A DNA stretch of 64,000 nucleotides from Archangium violaceum (GCF_016859125.1 NZ_CP069338.1:6883501-6947500), one strand, 5' to 3'; numbered from the stretch's first letter, positions 1-8,816 are shown. The notes: generated by a model not told the origin, from the sequence alone. A program made the numbers and translations.

Positions 1-2555
1 TGCGTCTTGTTGCCCGAGAGCACCACCGGGGGCTCCACGCGCTCCAGCGCGGTGCGGCGCATGGACTCCACCGTCAGCGGGAGCTGCGTCCACAGGTACG
101 TGCCCTTGCCGAGCCTCAGCGTCTGCTCGCAGGGCGTGGGCACCGTCACCACCGGCCAGCCCTTGGCGTCGTCCAGGCGGCACTGGAGGCTCGCGCCCGG
201 CGCGGCGGAGGACAGCGTGTAGTCATTCGCGCGGGGCACCGTGAGCCGCTGCTGGATGAGGTCTCCCGCTGCGACACGGAAGAACGCCTCGCCGTCGGCG
301 GTGACGCCCTCGGCCGTCTTCACCTCACGCCGCTCGAGCAGCACGCCGCCTCGGCCCCTGCTCTGTCCCGTGGTGCTCGCGGTGAGCAGGTAGCGGCCCG
401 GCCGCAGGTAGGTGGACACGAGGCAGTTGCGCCCGCGCCCGCCGCCGTTGGCGCTGCCCACCTGCGGCACCACAGGCGTGCGGATGCTGCACGCGGTGGA
501 CAGCAGGCCCAGCGTCGTCACGTGGTAGAGGCCCTCCTTCTTGACGTCGAAGGTGAGCGAGTGCGACTGCCCGCGCTCGAAGTCGAACCAGGCGGGCTCG
601 GAGGGTTTCAGTGCGGGAAGGGGCGGGAAGGTCGGCGAGTACGCACTCAGCGGGGGCAGCGGCGGCGCGGGCGGCGCGGGCCGATGCACCAGCAGGTTGA
701 TGGACGCGTTGCCCGCATGGCTGAGCGTGAGCGTGCCGCCCGTGGACGGCAGCTGGCAGCGCCCCTCGCGCGCCTCCACCCGATTGCCGCCCAGGGTGCA
801 GGTGAAGGGCTCGCCACCGGACGAGCGCACCTCGGCGGCGCCACCCTGGGCCAGGGGCAGCTGAAGTGGGCCCGGACCGTCGAGCACCACCGGCAGGGGC
901 TCGGAGAGGGCGAGGGGGAGCGGGCGCAGGACGAGGCCGCGCATGGAGCCGCTCGTGCTCCGGTTGGCGACGATGCGGTAGGCGGCGCCCGTTTCCAGCT
1001 CCACGTCTCGCATGAGGCACGACGTGCGGGTGGGGGTATCCACCTGGGGCTCCTTGCCCTCGGGGGCCAGCGTGAGCCGCTCGATGCCCTCGGTGCCGCC
1101 GTACAGCTTCAGCTCGTACACGCCGGGCGAGGCCGTATAGGGGAGCCGGCACGTCTGCGCCTTCGGATCCGTCTCGACGAGGCGGGTGCGCCGGGCGCCA
1201 TCCACCAGGTACAGCTCGCAGCGGCCCTTCCGGTCCCCGCTGGTGGAGAAGACGTAGCGCCCGGAGCGCGTCACCCGGAACCAGACGGTGGCGGTGGCGC
1301 CGTCGTAGTTGAACGCGCGGCGGAATGGGCGCTCGGGGCCCACCTCGGGCATGTCGGCGTACGAGGTGGGGACCCAGTTCCCGCTATTCCAGCTCGAGGC
1401 CCCGGGGACCCACGTCTCCAGCATGCACCCCAGGGGCGTGCTGTCCGGGTCCAGTGGCACTTCGTGCAGGCCCACCAGGTACTCGCCGGAGGAGGGCGCG
1501 TTGAAGCGCGGCATCACCGAGCCCGCGCCGTAGCTGCCGTCCGTGAAGGTGTCATCCGTCTCCAGAGGGGCCCACTGCAACATCAGCCTCGTCCCGGGCT
1601 CGCCGCGCAGGAGGGCCACGTGACGGCCCTCGCCGCGCACCGTCGTGCCGCACTGCGGGACGAGCGCCTTGCCCTGAATCTGGCAGCCCGCCTCGGCGGA
1701 AGAGACGTTGCTCGCGCCCTCGGGGGAGAGCGGATGCACGCTCACGCGGCTGGAGGACTGGGCGTTGCCCTCGCGCGACAGGAAGAGGGCGGAGGGCCCC
1801 GGGGGCAGCTCCACGGCGGACAGGCCCCAGGGCGGGAGGGTGACGCTCAGCGAGCGGCCCGCGGGCACCGCCGGGAAGCCGTAGGCCACGGAGAGGGTGT
1901 TGTCCTCCTGGCCCTCGGTCCACTCCTTCGGGGCCGTGCCGTAGGTGGTGAGCAGGTAGGTGCCCGGGTCGAGCATGGCCTCGAGCCACCACTCATATTG
2001 GGGTTGTCCCGCGCGCGGCTGCGTGGAGGCATCCCTCACCTCGACGGGCTCCAGCCATGCGCCGTTGCGCCACAGCCGTACGTCTCCAGCGGTGCGGCCG
2101 GAGACACGCAGGGTGACGGGCTGGCGTTCGTCGAGCTGGAGCCAGAAGGAGGCCTGGTGGCGCGGGGCGAGCACCTGGCGCACGTCACGGCCCGGCTCCA
2201 GCCGCACCGGCTGGGCGTTGTCCTCCGTATAGGCCACGGCCCTGAGGTCCACCTTGCCCTGGGTGCCCTTGCCCTTCGTGTTCGAGGCCAGGCGCAGCTT
2301 GTAGGTGCCCGCGTCCAGCAGCAGGTCCAGCTCGCAGTTGGCGCTGCCCGCGGCGCCACTGCTGGCGAAGGGGCCACGCACCTGATCGACGATCTCGCAG
2401 GACGTCCCGGCCGGGGTCCGCGCGGTGATGACCACGCGCGAGGCGCGATCGAGAGTGACGAGCGTCTCCTGGTTGCCGCGCGCCGGGACGGACGCGGGCG
2501 AGATGCTGACGGCGTGCAGCACCAGGAGGGAAACCGACAGCGGTGTGAGGAACAT
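1..2555 (-). CDS. Large secreted protein with repeated jelly-roll-like domains (3' end beyond window)
   Basis: The frame is open from an ATG at 2555 down to base 1, so the C-terminus lies outside the window. At least 851 residues are visible. The first ~23 residues form a signal peptide (MFLTPLSVSLLVLHAVSIS). The rest is a run of β-rich segments with recurring phrases such as LDAGTYKLRL, LDPGTYLLTT, SGRYVFST, SPGVYELKLY and LRPGRYLLTA. Paired cysteines recur between them. This pattern resembles pre-peptidase C-terminal (PPC) type jelly-roll repeats found in secreted proteins of myxobacteria. No catalytic domain is visible in this part, and function is not known. A GAGG about 6 bases before the ATG supports the start. 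The opposite-strand 718-codon frame over the same region is an antisense shadow. Confidence 0.8.
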   Translation of the reverse strand, partial: MFLTPLSVSLLVLHAVSISPASVPARGNQETLVTLDRASRVVITARTPAGTSCEIVDQVRGPFASSGAAGSANCELDLLLDAGTYKLRLASNTKGKGTQGKVDLRAVAYTEDNAQPVRLEPGRDVRQVLAPRHQASFWLQLDERQPVTLRVSGRTAGDVRLWRNGAWLEPVEVRDASTQPRAGQPQYEWWLEAMLDPGTYLLTTYGTAPKEWTEGQEDNTLSVAYGFPAVPAGRSLSVTLPPWGLSAVELPPGPSALFLSREGNAQSSSRVSVHPLSPEGASNVSSAEAGCQIQGKALVPQCGTTVRGEGRHVALLRGEPGTRLMLQWAPLETDDTFTDGSYGAGSVMPRFNAPSSGEYLVGLHEVPLDPDSTPLGCMLETWVPGASSWNSGNWVPTSYADMPEVGPERPFRRAFNYDGATATVWFRVTRSGRYVFSTSGDRKGRCELYLVDGARRTRLVETDPKAQTCRLPYTASPGVYELKLYGGTEGIERLTLAPEGKEPQVDTPTRTSCLMRDVELETGAAYRIVANRSTSGSMRGLVLRPLPLALSEPLPVVLDGPGPLQLPLAQGGAAEVRSSGGEPFTCTLGGNRVEAREGRCQLPSTGGTLTLSHAGNASINLLVHRPAPPAPPLPPLSAYSPTFPPLPALKPSEPAWFDFERGQSHSLTFDVKKEGLYHVTTLGLLSTACSIRTPVVPQVGSANGGGRGRNCLVSTYLRPGRYLLTASTTGQSRGRGGVLLERREVKTAEGVTADGEAFFRVAAGDLIQQRLTVPRANDYTLSSAAPGASLQCRLDDAKGWPVVTVPTPCEQTLRLGKGTYLWTQLPLTVESMRRTALERVEPPVVLSGNKT

Positions 2556-2904
2556 GAAGGCCTCGGAGAGAGGCGCCGCGCGGGGATGGGCGCGGCCAGG
2601 CGATTTTCCATAGCAGCAATCGTCAGGCCACCCCAATGCGGCCCCGGTAGGACGCGGAGTGCGCCAGTAGGACGATGAGTGCGGTCGTGGGGACGCGCCG
2701 TCGTGGCCCGTTGCCCGCGTCGTTCCGCCAGACCCTCGGTGTCCCAATCACTCCTGCCTGCTCGCCGGGGGGCGGGGAGGACGGGCGCGAGCTCCTTCAA
2801 GAGGTGGGCGGGGACCTCCGCCAGCGTTTCCCGGCCAGGGCTCGGACTTTCTGGTCCGGCGGCAGGCGTTTGGAGTGCGCAGCTTGCTTGCGGAGGATGT
2901 TGCG
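2556..2904. other. Intergenic, divergent promoter region
   Basis: This ~350-base gap separates the divergent secreted protein and the HAD-like gene, so it must hold both promoters. No convincing promoter, repeat or small gene could be picked out. The short frames here lack ribosome-binding sites and coding-type codon use. Confidence 0.4.
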
Positions 2905-3576
2905 TTGCCCAAGGCGATTGTCTTCGAGGTGGATGGAACGCTGGTGGACACCAACGTGTTGCGCGCGCGCGCGTGGCAGGAAGCGCTGGCGCGTTACGGG
3001 CGTCAGGTGCGGCTGCCTCGAGTGCTCGCGCAGATGGCCCGCAACGGAGACCAGTTCCTGTCCGTATTCCTCCCCGAGGACGAATACGAGCGTTACGCCG
3101 AGGAGCTGGCGAGTTTCCACCGCGCCCTCTTCCACGAGCAGTACCTCTCCCAGGTGCGGCCCTTCACCGGAGCCACCGAGCTGCTCCAGCACCTGCGCGA
3201 CGAGGGGTGGAAGATCGCCCTGGCCTCCACCGCGGACCCCGACGAGCTGGAGCACTACATCGAGCTGCTCGGGGCGGAGGGGCTCATCGACGCGAGCACC
3301 ACGGACGCGGAGGTGGACCACACCCGGCTCAGCGAGGAGATTCCCGCGGAGGCCATCCGCCTCCTGGGCCTCGATGGGACGGACGACACGCTGACGATCT
3401 CCGGCCTGCCCTACGACGTCGAGGGCTCCGTGCGCCTGGGGATGAGGAGCATCGGGCTGGTGTGCGGCGGCTTCTCGGACGAGGACCTGCGATCCGCGGG
3501 CGCGCTCGCCGTGTTCGGCACACCATTGGATCTGCTCACGCGGTATTCCGAATCGCCGCTCGCCCTGGACAATTGA
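2905..3576 (+). CDS. HAD-superfamily protein with degenerate catalytic motifs (predicted pseudoenzyme)
   Basis: The 223-residue protein has the length and fold signature of the phosphoglycolate-phosphatase/β-phosphoglucomutase branch: a motif-I strand, an α-helical cap, then AST (motif II) and a late PYDVEGS segment (motif IV). The key residues are altered. Motif I reads FEVDGTLVDTN, so the nucleophilic Asp of FDxDGT is Glu. The motif-III Lys (normally in KPxPD) is not recognisable. Motif IV reads ISGLPYDV where GDxxxD is expected, losing the first Asp. Without the nucleophile, phosphatase or mutase chemistry is unlikely, so a binding or regulatory role is inferred. A TTG start at 2905 is chosen because GGAGG sits 8 bases upstream at 2892-2896; a GTG at 2875 would be in frame without such a site. 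Confidence 0.8.
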   Translation: MPKAIVFEVDGTLVDTNVLRARAWQEALARYGRQVRLPRVLAQMARNGDQFLSVFLPEDEYERYAEELASFHRALFHEQYLSQVRPFTGATELLQHLRDEGWKIALASTADPDELEHYIELLGAEGLIDASTTDAEVDHTRLSEEIPAEAIRLLGLDGTDDTLTISGLPYDVEGSVRLGMRSIGLVCGGFSDEDLRSAGALAVFGTPLDLLTRYSESPLALDN

Positions 3577-3588
3577 CGGGGGAGCGAG

Positions 3589-3614
3589 CGGGGCCCTCCA
3601 GCATGAGGGCCCCG
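3589..3614. terminator. Hairpin between convergent genes
   Basis: A perfect 10-bp stem (CGGGGCCCTC / GAGGGCCCCG) with a 6-base loop lies between the HAD-like gene and the desaturase, which converge here. It lacks a clear T-run but is well placed as a bidirectional terminator. Confidence 0.6.
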
Positions 3615-3630
3615 TCGGTGCTCCACCCCG

Positions 3631-4626
3631 TCACGCCGCCTTGGAGGCCTCCTCGGCCTGCACCGTGCCGTCTCCCGAGCCGCCGCTGCGCGTCATGCGG
3701 CTGTAGAGCGACAGGGACGGGTCGAAGAGGAACTTCAGCCACAGCGCCGTCCACGAGCGGTGATAGTGCAGCGACTCATAGAACTCGGGGGCGAGCTGGC
3801 GCACCTTGGGCAGGCGCGTCCAGGGCACGCGCATCACGTCGTGGTGCTCGTTGTGGTAGCCGACGTTGAATGCCACCCAGTTGAGGGGCCCGTAGTACGA
3901 GTACGTCTCCTGGGGCGGCTTGACGAGGAAGTGCTCCTGGATCCACCGGGCGCCCAGCGGGTGCAGGCCGATGGCGAAGATGGACGACAGGAACATGTAG
4001 ATGAGCGCCCGGGGCCCGAGCAGCGCATAGCTCGCGCCGATGAAGGCGAGCTGGATCGTCATGTTGGCGATGTACCAGCGGTCGAAGAACGGTACGCGCC
4101 GCAGCCTCGGCACCCGCATGGCCTGGAAGGCCCAGAAGTTGAGCTGCCAGAAGGCCTTGCCGAAGAACGAGTTGCCAATCAGCTTCGCCTCCCACGGGGT
4201 GGCCAGGTCCGCGTCCAGCTCCACGTCGCCTTGGAAGCGGTGGTGGATGAGGTGGTACTTGCGGAACGAGGCGGCCGCCGGGAAGAGGATGGGCAGGTTG
4301 GTGAAGAGCTGCAGCGCGGCGTTGAGGCGCGGGCTGCGGAAGACGAGGTTGTGGGTGCACTCGTGGATGAGCACCCACAGGCCGTGATCGATGAAGGCGC
4401 CGACCAACCAGGCGGTGGCCAACAGCGCCCACCAGGGCGAATCTCGTAGGGCCCAGGCAATTGCCACCTGCCCCGCGACCAGCAGCAGGACGAACACGGC
4501 GGTGATGGGAGTGGGACCGCACAGATCCTTGATCTCGGGGTGCGCGCGCAGGATGGCGCGGGCTCGCTCGAGGTGCGGCTCCTTCTCCGTGCTACGGGCA
4601 AACTCCAGGGGGCGCGACTGACTCAA
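3631..4626 (-). CDS. Sphingolipid Δ4-desaturase-like membrane enzyme (DEGS family)
   Basis: This di-iron membrane desaturase has three histidine boxes: HECTH (about residue 95), HLIHH (about 135) and NEHHD (about 260). The segment between boxes 2 and 3 and the tail closely follow eukaryotic dihydroceramide Δ4-desaturases. Shared landmarks are LHP, ETYSYYGPLN, GYHNEHHD and a final YSRM. Several hydrophobic helices place it in the membrane. Family knowledge predicts a trans double bond in the sphingoid base of (dihydro)ceramide using O2. Myxobacteria are known to make sphingolipids, so the substrate is plausible but untested. TTG at 4626 is preferred as start because AAGGAAG lies just before it; ATG at 4644 is the alternative (337 aa). 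The next gene upstream is divergent. Confidence 0.87.
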   Translation of the reverse strand: MSQSRPLEFARSTEKEPHLERARAILRAHPEIKDLCGPTPITAVFVLLLVAGQVAIAWALRDSPWWALLATAWLVGAFIDHGLWVLIHECTHNLVFRSPRLNAALQLFTNLPILFPAAASFRKYHLIHHRFQGDVELDADLATPWEAKLIGNSFFGKAFWQLNFWAFQAMRVPRLRRVPFFDRWYIANMTIQLAFIGASYALLGPRALIYMFLSSIFAIGLHPLGARWIQEHFLVKPPQETYSYYGPLNWVAFNVGYHNEHHDVMRVPWTRLPKVRQLAPEFYESLHYHRSWTALWLKFLFDPSLSLYSRMTRSGGSGDGTVQAEEASKAA

Positions 4627-4795
4627 GACGCTTCCTTTCGACATACGAGGTGGGGGGCGCGCGCAGCTTCTCACAGCCCTCGTGCTCGACGCTACGCGTC
4701 ATTGCAACCCCCCGTCATTCCAGGGTGAAGGCCTGTTCCCAGGTGGAAGAATTGAACCTTGGAAAAAAGAGCGGCATCTCTATATCCCCCCGGCC

Positions 4796-5866
4796 ATGAA
4801 ATCGAGCCTCACCCTCCTGGCTGGTCCCGACGCGCTGCGGCTGATTCGCGAGCGCGGCCTGCGCGCGGACGACATCGACATCCTGCCCGGGGCCTCGGGC
4901 GGTCCGAAGTGGCTGGTGCTGGCCGGGCTGGATCGGGTGCTGTTCGGTGAGTTCCTCCAGGCTCGTACCCGCCCGCTCCACCTCATTGGCTCCTCCATCG
5001 GGAGCTGGCGGCTGGCGTGCCTCGCCCTGAAGGATCCCGTGGCGGCCCTGGATCGGTTCGCGGAGGCGTACGTCGAGCAGCGCTACCCGCCCAAGCCCTC
5101 CACGGCGTTGGTGAGCACCACCAGCCAGCGCATCCTGGACGCGGTCCTGGGCCCCGAGGGGGAGGCGCAGATCCTCGGCCACCCGTGGGCGCGGCTGCAC
5201 GTGCTCACCACCCGTTGCAGGGGCCTCACCGCCAGCGAGCAGCGCCATGCCCAGTTGTTGGGGCTCACGCTCGGCGCCCTGGGCAACCTGGTGAGCCGCC
5301 GCACCCTGGGGCTCCATATGGAGCGCGTCATCTTCCACAGCGCGGGGGACACCAGCCCGTTCACGGGACTCGCGGACCTCCCCTCCGTCCACCTGCCCCT
5401 GACTCGGGAGAACCTGCGCCCCGCGCTCCTGGCCTCTGGGTCCATCCCGCTCGTGCTGAGTGGGGTGCGCATCCCCGGCGCCGGGGTTGGCATCTACCGG
5501 GATGGCGGAGTGATTGATTACCACCTCGATCTGGAATTCGGCCCGGGGGAGGGATTGGTGCTCTACCCGCACTTCTACCCGTACGTGGTGCCCGGCTGGT
5601 TCGACAAGTCGTTGCCCTGGCGGCGCGCGGGGCCCACCAACTTCCGCCGGGCGCTGCTCATCTCTCCGTCACCCGAGCTCGTCGCGCGCCTGCCGAATGG
5701 GAAGATCCCGGACCGGGATGACTTCGTCCGCATGCCGGACACCGAGCGGCTGCGCGCCTGGCGTCAGGTGTTGGCCGAGAGCGAGCGCATGGGAGACGAG
5801 TTCCGCGAGCTGCTCGCCAGCGGGAAGCTGGCCGAACGCATCCAGCCGCTCAGTCCTCCGAAGTAG
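4796..5866 (+). CDS. Patatin-like phospholipase/acyl hydrolase
   Basis: The 356-residue protein has the patatin-fold Ser-Asp dyad. The nucleophile elbow is GSSIGSW (about residue 64) and the catalytic Asp is in DGGVIDYH (about 236). An N-terminal glycine-rich GASGGPKW (about residue 30) fits the oxyanion hole. No signal peptide is evident, so it probably acts in the cytoplasm or at the inner membrane face on phospholipid or lysophospholipid acyl chains. Specificity cannot be read from the sequence. The ATG at 4796 opens the conserved region. It is divergent from the desaturase, with ~170 bases of A-rich leader between, which could indicate a lipid-related pair, though this is only proximity. 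Confidence 0.82.
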   Translation: MKSSLTLLAGPDALRLIRERGLRADDIDILPGASGGPKWLVLAGLDRVLFGEFLQARTRPLHLIGSSIGSWRLACLALKDPVAALDRFAEAYVEQRYPPKPSTALVSTTSQRILDAVLGPEGEAQILGHPWARLHVLTTRCRGLTASEQRHAQLLGLTLGALGNLVSRRTLGLHMERVIFHSAGDTSPFTGLADLPSVHLPLTRENLRPALLASGSIPLVLSGVRIPGAGVGIYRDGGVIDYHLDLEFGPGEGLVLYPHFYPYVVPGWFDKSLPWRRAGPTNFRRALLISPSPELVARLPNGKIPDRDDFVRMPDTERLRAWRQVLAESERMGDEFRELLASGKLAERIQPLSPPK

Positions 5867-5935
5867 GTCCTGTCAGGGGTGAGCCTGACGGTTTCATCTC
5901 CGCGACCGGAGGGACTCGTGGAGCGTTCGCAAGTT

Positions 5936-5970
5936 CCCTCTCCCCTCGGGAGAGGGTCAGGGTGAGGGTA
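5936..5970. repeat. REP-like palindrome, copy 1
   Basis: This copy has the core CCCTCTCCCCTCGGGAGAGGG followed by TCAGGGTGAGGG. It belongs to a dispersed family present six times in the window. It lies between convergent genes, about 65 bases from copy 2 in the opposite orientation, forming a paired REP (BIME-like) unit. Confidence 0.8.
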
Positions 5971-6028
5971 TCCGAGCCCGTTCTTCAATCCGTGGCACAC
6001 GGTGTGGACAGGGGGGTTCAACCCGGGT

Positions 6029-7315
6029 TCACCCGATACCCTCACCCCGTCCCTCTCCCGGAGGGAGAGGGGAAATGTGCCCGAGTTCGGCGTGAGATGC
6101 GGCGAGCTGTCCGCTGAGCACCGGGAGCGCCACCTTCACCGCCACCGTCAGCACCATCAGCCCGAAGGCCCAGATGCCCGCGGTGATCTTCCACTCGGTG
6201 AGCGTGGGCACGTACTCCACCACCTCGTGCAGGGTGCTCGGGACGAAGCCGGGGATGATGAGGCCCATTCCCTTCTCGATCCACACGCCCACGAAGGCCA
6301 GCGCGCACGCCAGGTTGAGCAGCCCCACGTGACGCCGCGTGGCCGGCAGGTGCACCACCACCGCCGAGGCGATGTTCAGCGCCACCGCCGTCCAGATCCA
6401 CGGGACCAGCGCGTGGTGCCCGTGCGATCCGAAGAACAGGTAGCGCACCGCCGTGGCATGGGAGCCACCCGTATAGAACGCGGTGAACAACTCCGAGCCC
6501 AGCATGAACAGGTTGAGCAGCACCGTCACCCGCATCACCGAGGTCAGCGTGCGCAGCGGACCCTCGCCGATGGGCAGCCCGGTGAAGCGCCGGATGGCCT
6601 GGAGCAGCACGATGACGAACGCCGGGCCCGTGATGAACGCCGACGCGATGAACCGCGGCGCCAGCAGCGCCGAGTTCCAGAACGGTCTCCCCCCGAGCCC
6701 GCTGTAGAGGAACGCCGTCACGCTGTGGATGCTGATGGCCCAGAAGATGGAAAGGAAGACGAACGGCAGGTACCACTGCTTGCGCGGCTTGCGCCCCAGG
6801 AAGCGCATGTAGATGAGATAGCCGCAGATGTGCAGGTTGATGACCAGATAGCCATTGAGCACCACCACGTCCCACGTGAGCATCGACACCGGCCAGTTGA
6901 ACCGGCCAATTCCTGGCATCAGGTGCCACGCCCGCTCGGGGTGCCCCATGTCCACCACGATGAACAGGAGACACACGAAGATCGCCGCCACCGCGAGCAG
7001 CTCGCCGATCAGCGTGACGTCGTGCATCTCATGGTCGTGGTACAGGTACGCGGGGATGACCATCATCACCGCGCCCGCGGCCAGTCCCACGCCGAAGGTG
7101 AAGTTGGCGATGTACAGGCCCCACGAGACGTGGTCGCTCATCCCCGTGAGCGCCATGCCCTCGGCGAGCTGGTGCGCATAGGCGTTGGCCCCCACCAGGG
7201 CGATCGCCGTGAGCACCGTCATCCACGTGTAGAAGCGCCAGCTCCCGTCGGTACTCATCCACAGGAGCCGTCCCAGGAACCGCGGGTAATCGAGCAGGTG
7301 ACGGGAAGCAGCCAT
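6029..7315 (-). CDS. NrfD/PsrC-type quinol-interacting membrane subunit
   Basis: The 428-residue polytopic protein has about ten hydrophobic helices and the NrfD/PsrC hallmarks (YTWMT start, GLYIANFTF, GHPERAWHLM, FNWPVSMLTWDV). Family members oxidise or reduce quinones in the membrane and pass electrons to a partner ferredoxin. Its start is 3 bases after the stop of the ferredoxin gene, and that gene overlaps the cytochrome gene, so the three form one operon. Beside a nap operon that lacks napC, the likely job is to feed electrons from the quinol pool towards NapB/NapA (inference). The last ~14 residues come from a REP-like element and are probably a recent extension. Confidence 0.88.
   Translation of the reverse strand: MAASRHLLDYPRFLGRLLWMSTDGSWRFYTWMTVLTAIALVGANAYAHQLAEGMALTGMSDHVSWGLYIANFTFGVGLAAGAVMMVIPAYLYHDHEMHDVTLIGELLAVAAIFVCLLFIVVDMGHPERAWHLMPGIGRFNWPVSMLTWDVVVLNGYLVINLHICGYLIYMRFLGRKPRKQWYLPFVFLSIFWAISIHSVTAFLYSGLGGRPFWNSALLAPRFIASAFITGPAFVIVLLQAIRRFTGLPIGEGPLRTLTSVMRVTVLLNLFMLGSELFTAFYTGGSHATAVRYLFFGSHGHHALVPWIWTAVALNIASAVVVHLPATRRHVGLLNLACALAFVGVWIEKGMGLIIPGFVPSTLHEVVEYVPTLTEWKITAGIWAFGLMVLTVAVKVALPVLSGQLAASHAELGHISPLPPGEGRGEGIG
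6036..6072. repeat. REP-like palindrome, copy 2 (overlaps the nrfD-like 3' end)
   Basis: ATACCCTCACCCCGT followed by CCCTCTCCCGGAGGGAGAGGG. On the minus strand this element is translated as the last ~14 residues of the NrfD-like protein (SPLPPGEGRGEGIG), and the stop codon lies just outside it. Confidence 0.8.
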
Positions 7316-7318
7316 GGC

Positions 7319-8224
7319 TCACTTGTCGAAGAAGTAGAAGAAGCGGGGCCGCGTCCCGAGCTCTTCCTTGAGCACGAAGACGCGTTTGTTCTCGAGCACC
7401 CAGCGGATGGGGCTCTTGGGATCCAACAGGTTGCCGAACACCCGCGCCCCCGTGGGGCACGCCTCCAGGCACGCCGGCAGCCGTCCCGCCCGCGTGCGGT
7501 GCAGACAGAAGGTGCACTTCTCCACCACGCCCTGCGGACGGATGCGGTTGGAGAGGTAGCCCTGGTCCGGGTTGATCTCCTCGGCGGGTATCTCCGGCTT
7601 CGCCCAGTTGAAGCGCCGCGCGTGGTACGGGCACGCCGCCTCGCAGTACCGGCAGCCGATGCACCAGTTGTAGTCCACTACCACCACCCCGTCCGCCTCC
7701 TTCCACGTGGCCTGGACGGGGCACACCTTCACGCACGGCGCGTTGTCGCACTGGTGGCACTGCACCGGCAGGTAGTACTTCCCCTCGGCCGGCACCGGAT
7801 GATCGTAGTTCGCGTTGCCGTGCTCCAGGTCCAGGCTGCCCTGCTGCATCTCCAGCACCCGGATGTACGAGTTCCCCGTGCGCCGGTCGTGGTTGTTCTC
7901 CTGGTGGCACGCCTCGGAGCACTTGCGGCAGCCGATGCACACGCTCAGGTTGAGCGCATACCCGAAGGACACGCCCTCCTGCGGCGGGAGGTCTCGGATG
8001 TCCACGTCGCGCCCGTACTTCCGCTTCGTCTCCTCCTTCAGGTGGACGAGGATCCGCCCCATCTCGTCGCGCGTCAGCTCCTTGTAGTGCTTCTGCAGGA
8101 ACTCGCCGACGCTCAGGTCCTTGGACCACTCGGTGAGCGGTGCCATCGCGTGCGCGAAGGCCGCGGCTCCGAGCGTGGCTCCGGCGCCCTTCATCACGGT
8201 ACGGCGGGAGACGGTGTCACTCAT
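7319..8224 (-). CDS. Tat-exported ferredoxin with four [4Fe-4S] clusters (NrfC/DsrO/HybA type)
   Basis: The 301-residue protein starts with a twin-arginine leader (MSDTVSRRTVMKGAGAT). Four cysteine sets follow: CIGCRKCSEAC, CHQCDNAPCVKVC, CIGCRYCEAAC and CTFC...PACLEAC. That layout is standard for periplasmic iron-sulphur subunits of NrfD-containing redox complexes. It should dock on the periplasmic side of the NrfD subunit encoded immediately downstream and relay electrons to a cytochrome. The ATG at 8224 is chosen because it opens the Tat leader and AAGGAG lies ~9 bases upstream; it overlaps the 3' end of the cytochrome gene by 8 bases, indicating translational coupling. Confidence 0.9.
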   Translation of the reverse strand: MSDTVSRRTVMKGAGATLGAAAFAHAMAPLTEWSKDLSVGEFLQKHYKELTRDEMGRILVHLKEETKRKYGRDVDIRDLPPQEGVSFGYALNLSVCIGCRKCSEACHQENNHDRRTGNSYIRVLEMQQGSLDLEHGNANYDHPVPAEGKYYLPVQCHQCDNAPCVKVCPVQATWKEADGVVVVDYNWCIGCRYCEAACPYHARRFNWAKPEIPAEEINPDQGYLSNRIRPQGVVEKCTFCLHRTRAGRLPACLEACPTGARVFGNLLDPKSPIRWVLENKRVFVLKEELGTRPRFFYFFDK

Positions 8225-8816
8225 GGTCTCGGCTCTCCTTCGTGCCCGGCTCACCGTGGGCGGACGGGTCGCGCGGAGGCATCACCGGATGCCCACCCGC
8301 GTACTTCGGCGTGTGCGGGTCGTGGCAGCTCACGCAGTTGTTCCTCGTGCGATCCCCCCGGGAGAGATCCCAGTACCCCGTCATGCCGCCGTGCGCCCCC
8401 GCCTTGAAGTCGCGGTACTGCGGCCCGTGGCACTGCGCGCACAGCGTCACCACCTCCGTCATGGGCAGCGGCTCGCCCGTGGCCAGGTGCAGCGTGCGCG
8501 GCGCTTCCGCCTGGTGGCACGAGGTGCAGGCGAGCTCTCCGTGGCGGAACTGGAGGCCCTGGTGGAACTCCTTCAGCTCCTCGGGCCGCGAGGGCATGGG
8601 CTTCGTTTCACGCAGTGAGTGGCAGCTCTCGCACGAGACGCGGAGCGGCCGGCCCAGGGCATCCTTCCGATCGCTCTCCACGGAGGTGAGCTTCGCCGGT
8701 TGCAGGAGCGTCTCCCTTCCGGTGGGGGCTCCCGGGGGCGGTTGGAAGCGCGCGGGTTGGTCCTTCCCGCAGCCAACGACAGCCAGCAGCAGGGCGGCGA
8801 GCGCCGGGCGCATCAT
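8217..8816 (-). CDS. Tetraheme cytochrome c lipoprotein
   Basis: The 199-residue precursor has a lipoprotein signal peptide with a LAVVGC lipobox. Four CxxCH heme motifs follow: CESCH, CTSCH, CAQCH and CVSCH, with extra histidines available as distal ligands. It is the first gene of the three-gene minus-strand operon and probably carries electrons between the ferredoxin/NrfD module and periplasmic acceptors such as NapB. ATG 8816 or 8813 both fit (tandem Met). It resembles NrfB/NapM-like small multiheme cytochromes in heme number, but overall similarity is too low to assign a named family. The 250-base gap to the nap operon holds both divergent promoters. Confidence 0.85.
   Translation of the reverse strand: MMRPALAALLLAVVGCGKDQPARFQPPPGAPTGRETLLQPAKLTSVESDRKDALGRPLRVSCESCHSLRETKPMPSRPEELKEFHQGLQFRHGELACTSCHQAEAPRTLHLATGEPLPMTEVVTLCAQCHGPQYRDFKAGAHGGMTGYWDLSRGDRTRNNCVSCHDPHTPKYAGGHPVMPPRDPSAHGEPGTKESRDHE

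Noticed and set aside
522-2678. 718-codon plus-strand frame over the first gene
   Set aside because: It is antisense to a convincing secreted-protein frame (signal peptide, repeated β-motifs) that runs off the left edge. Its composition (Ala/Gly/Arg/His-rich) is typical of high-GC shadow frames.
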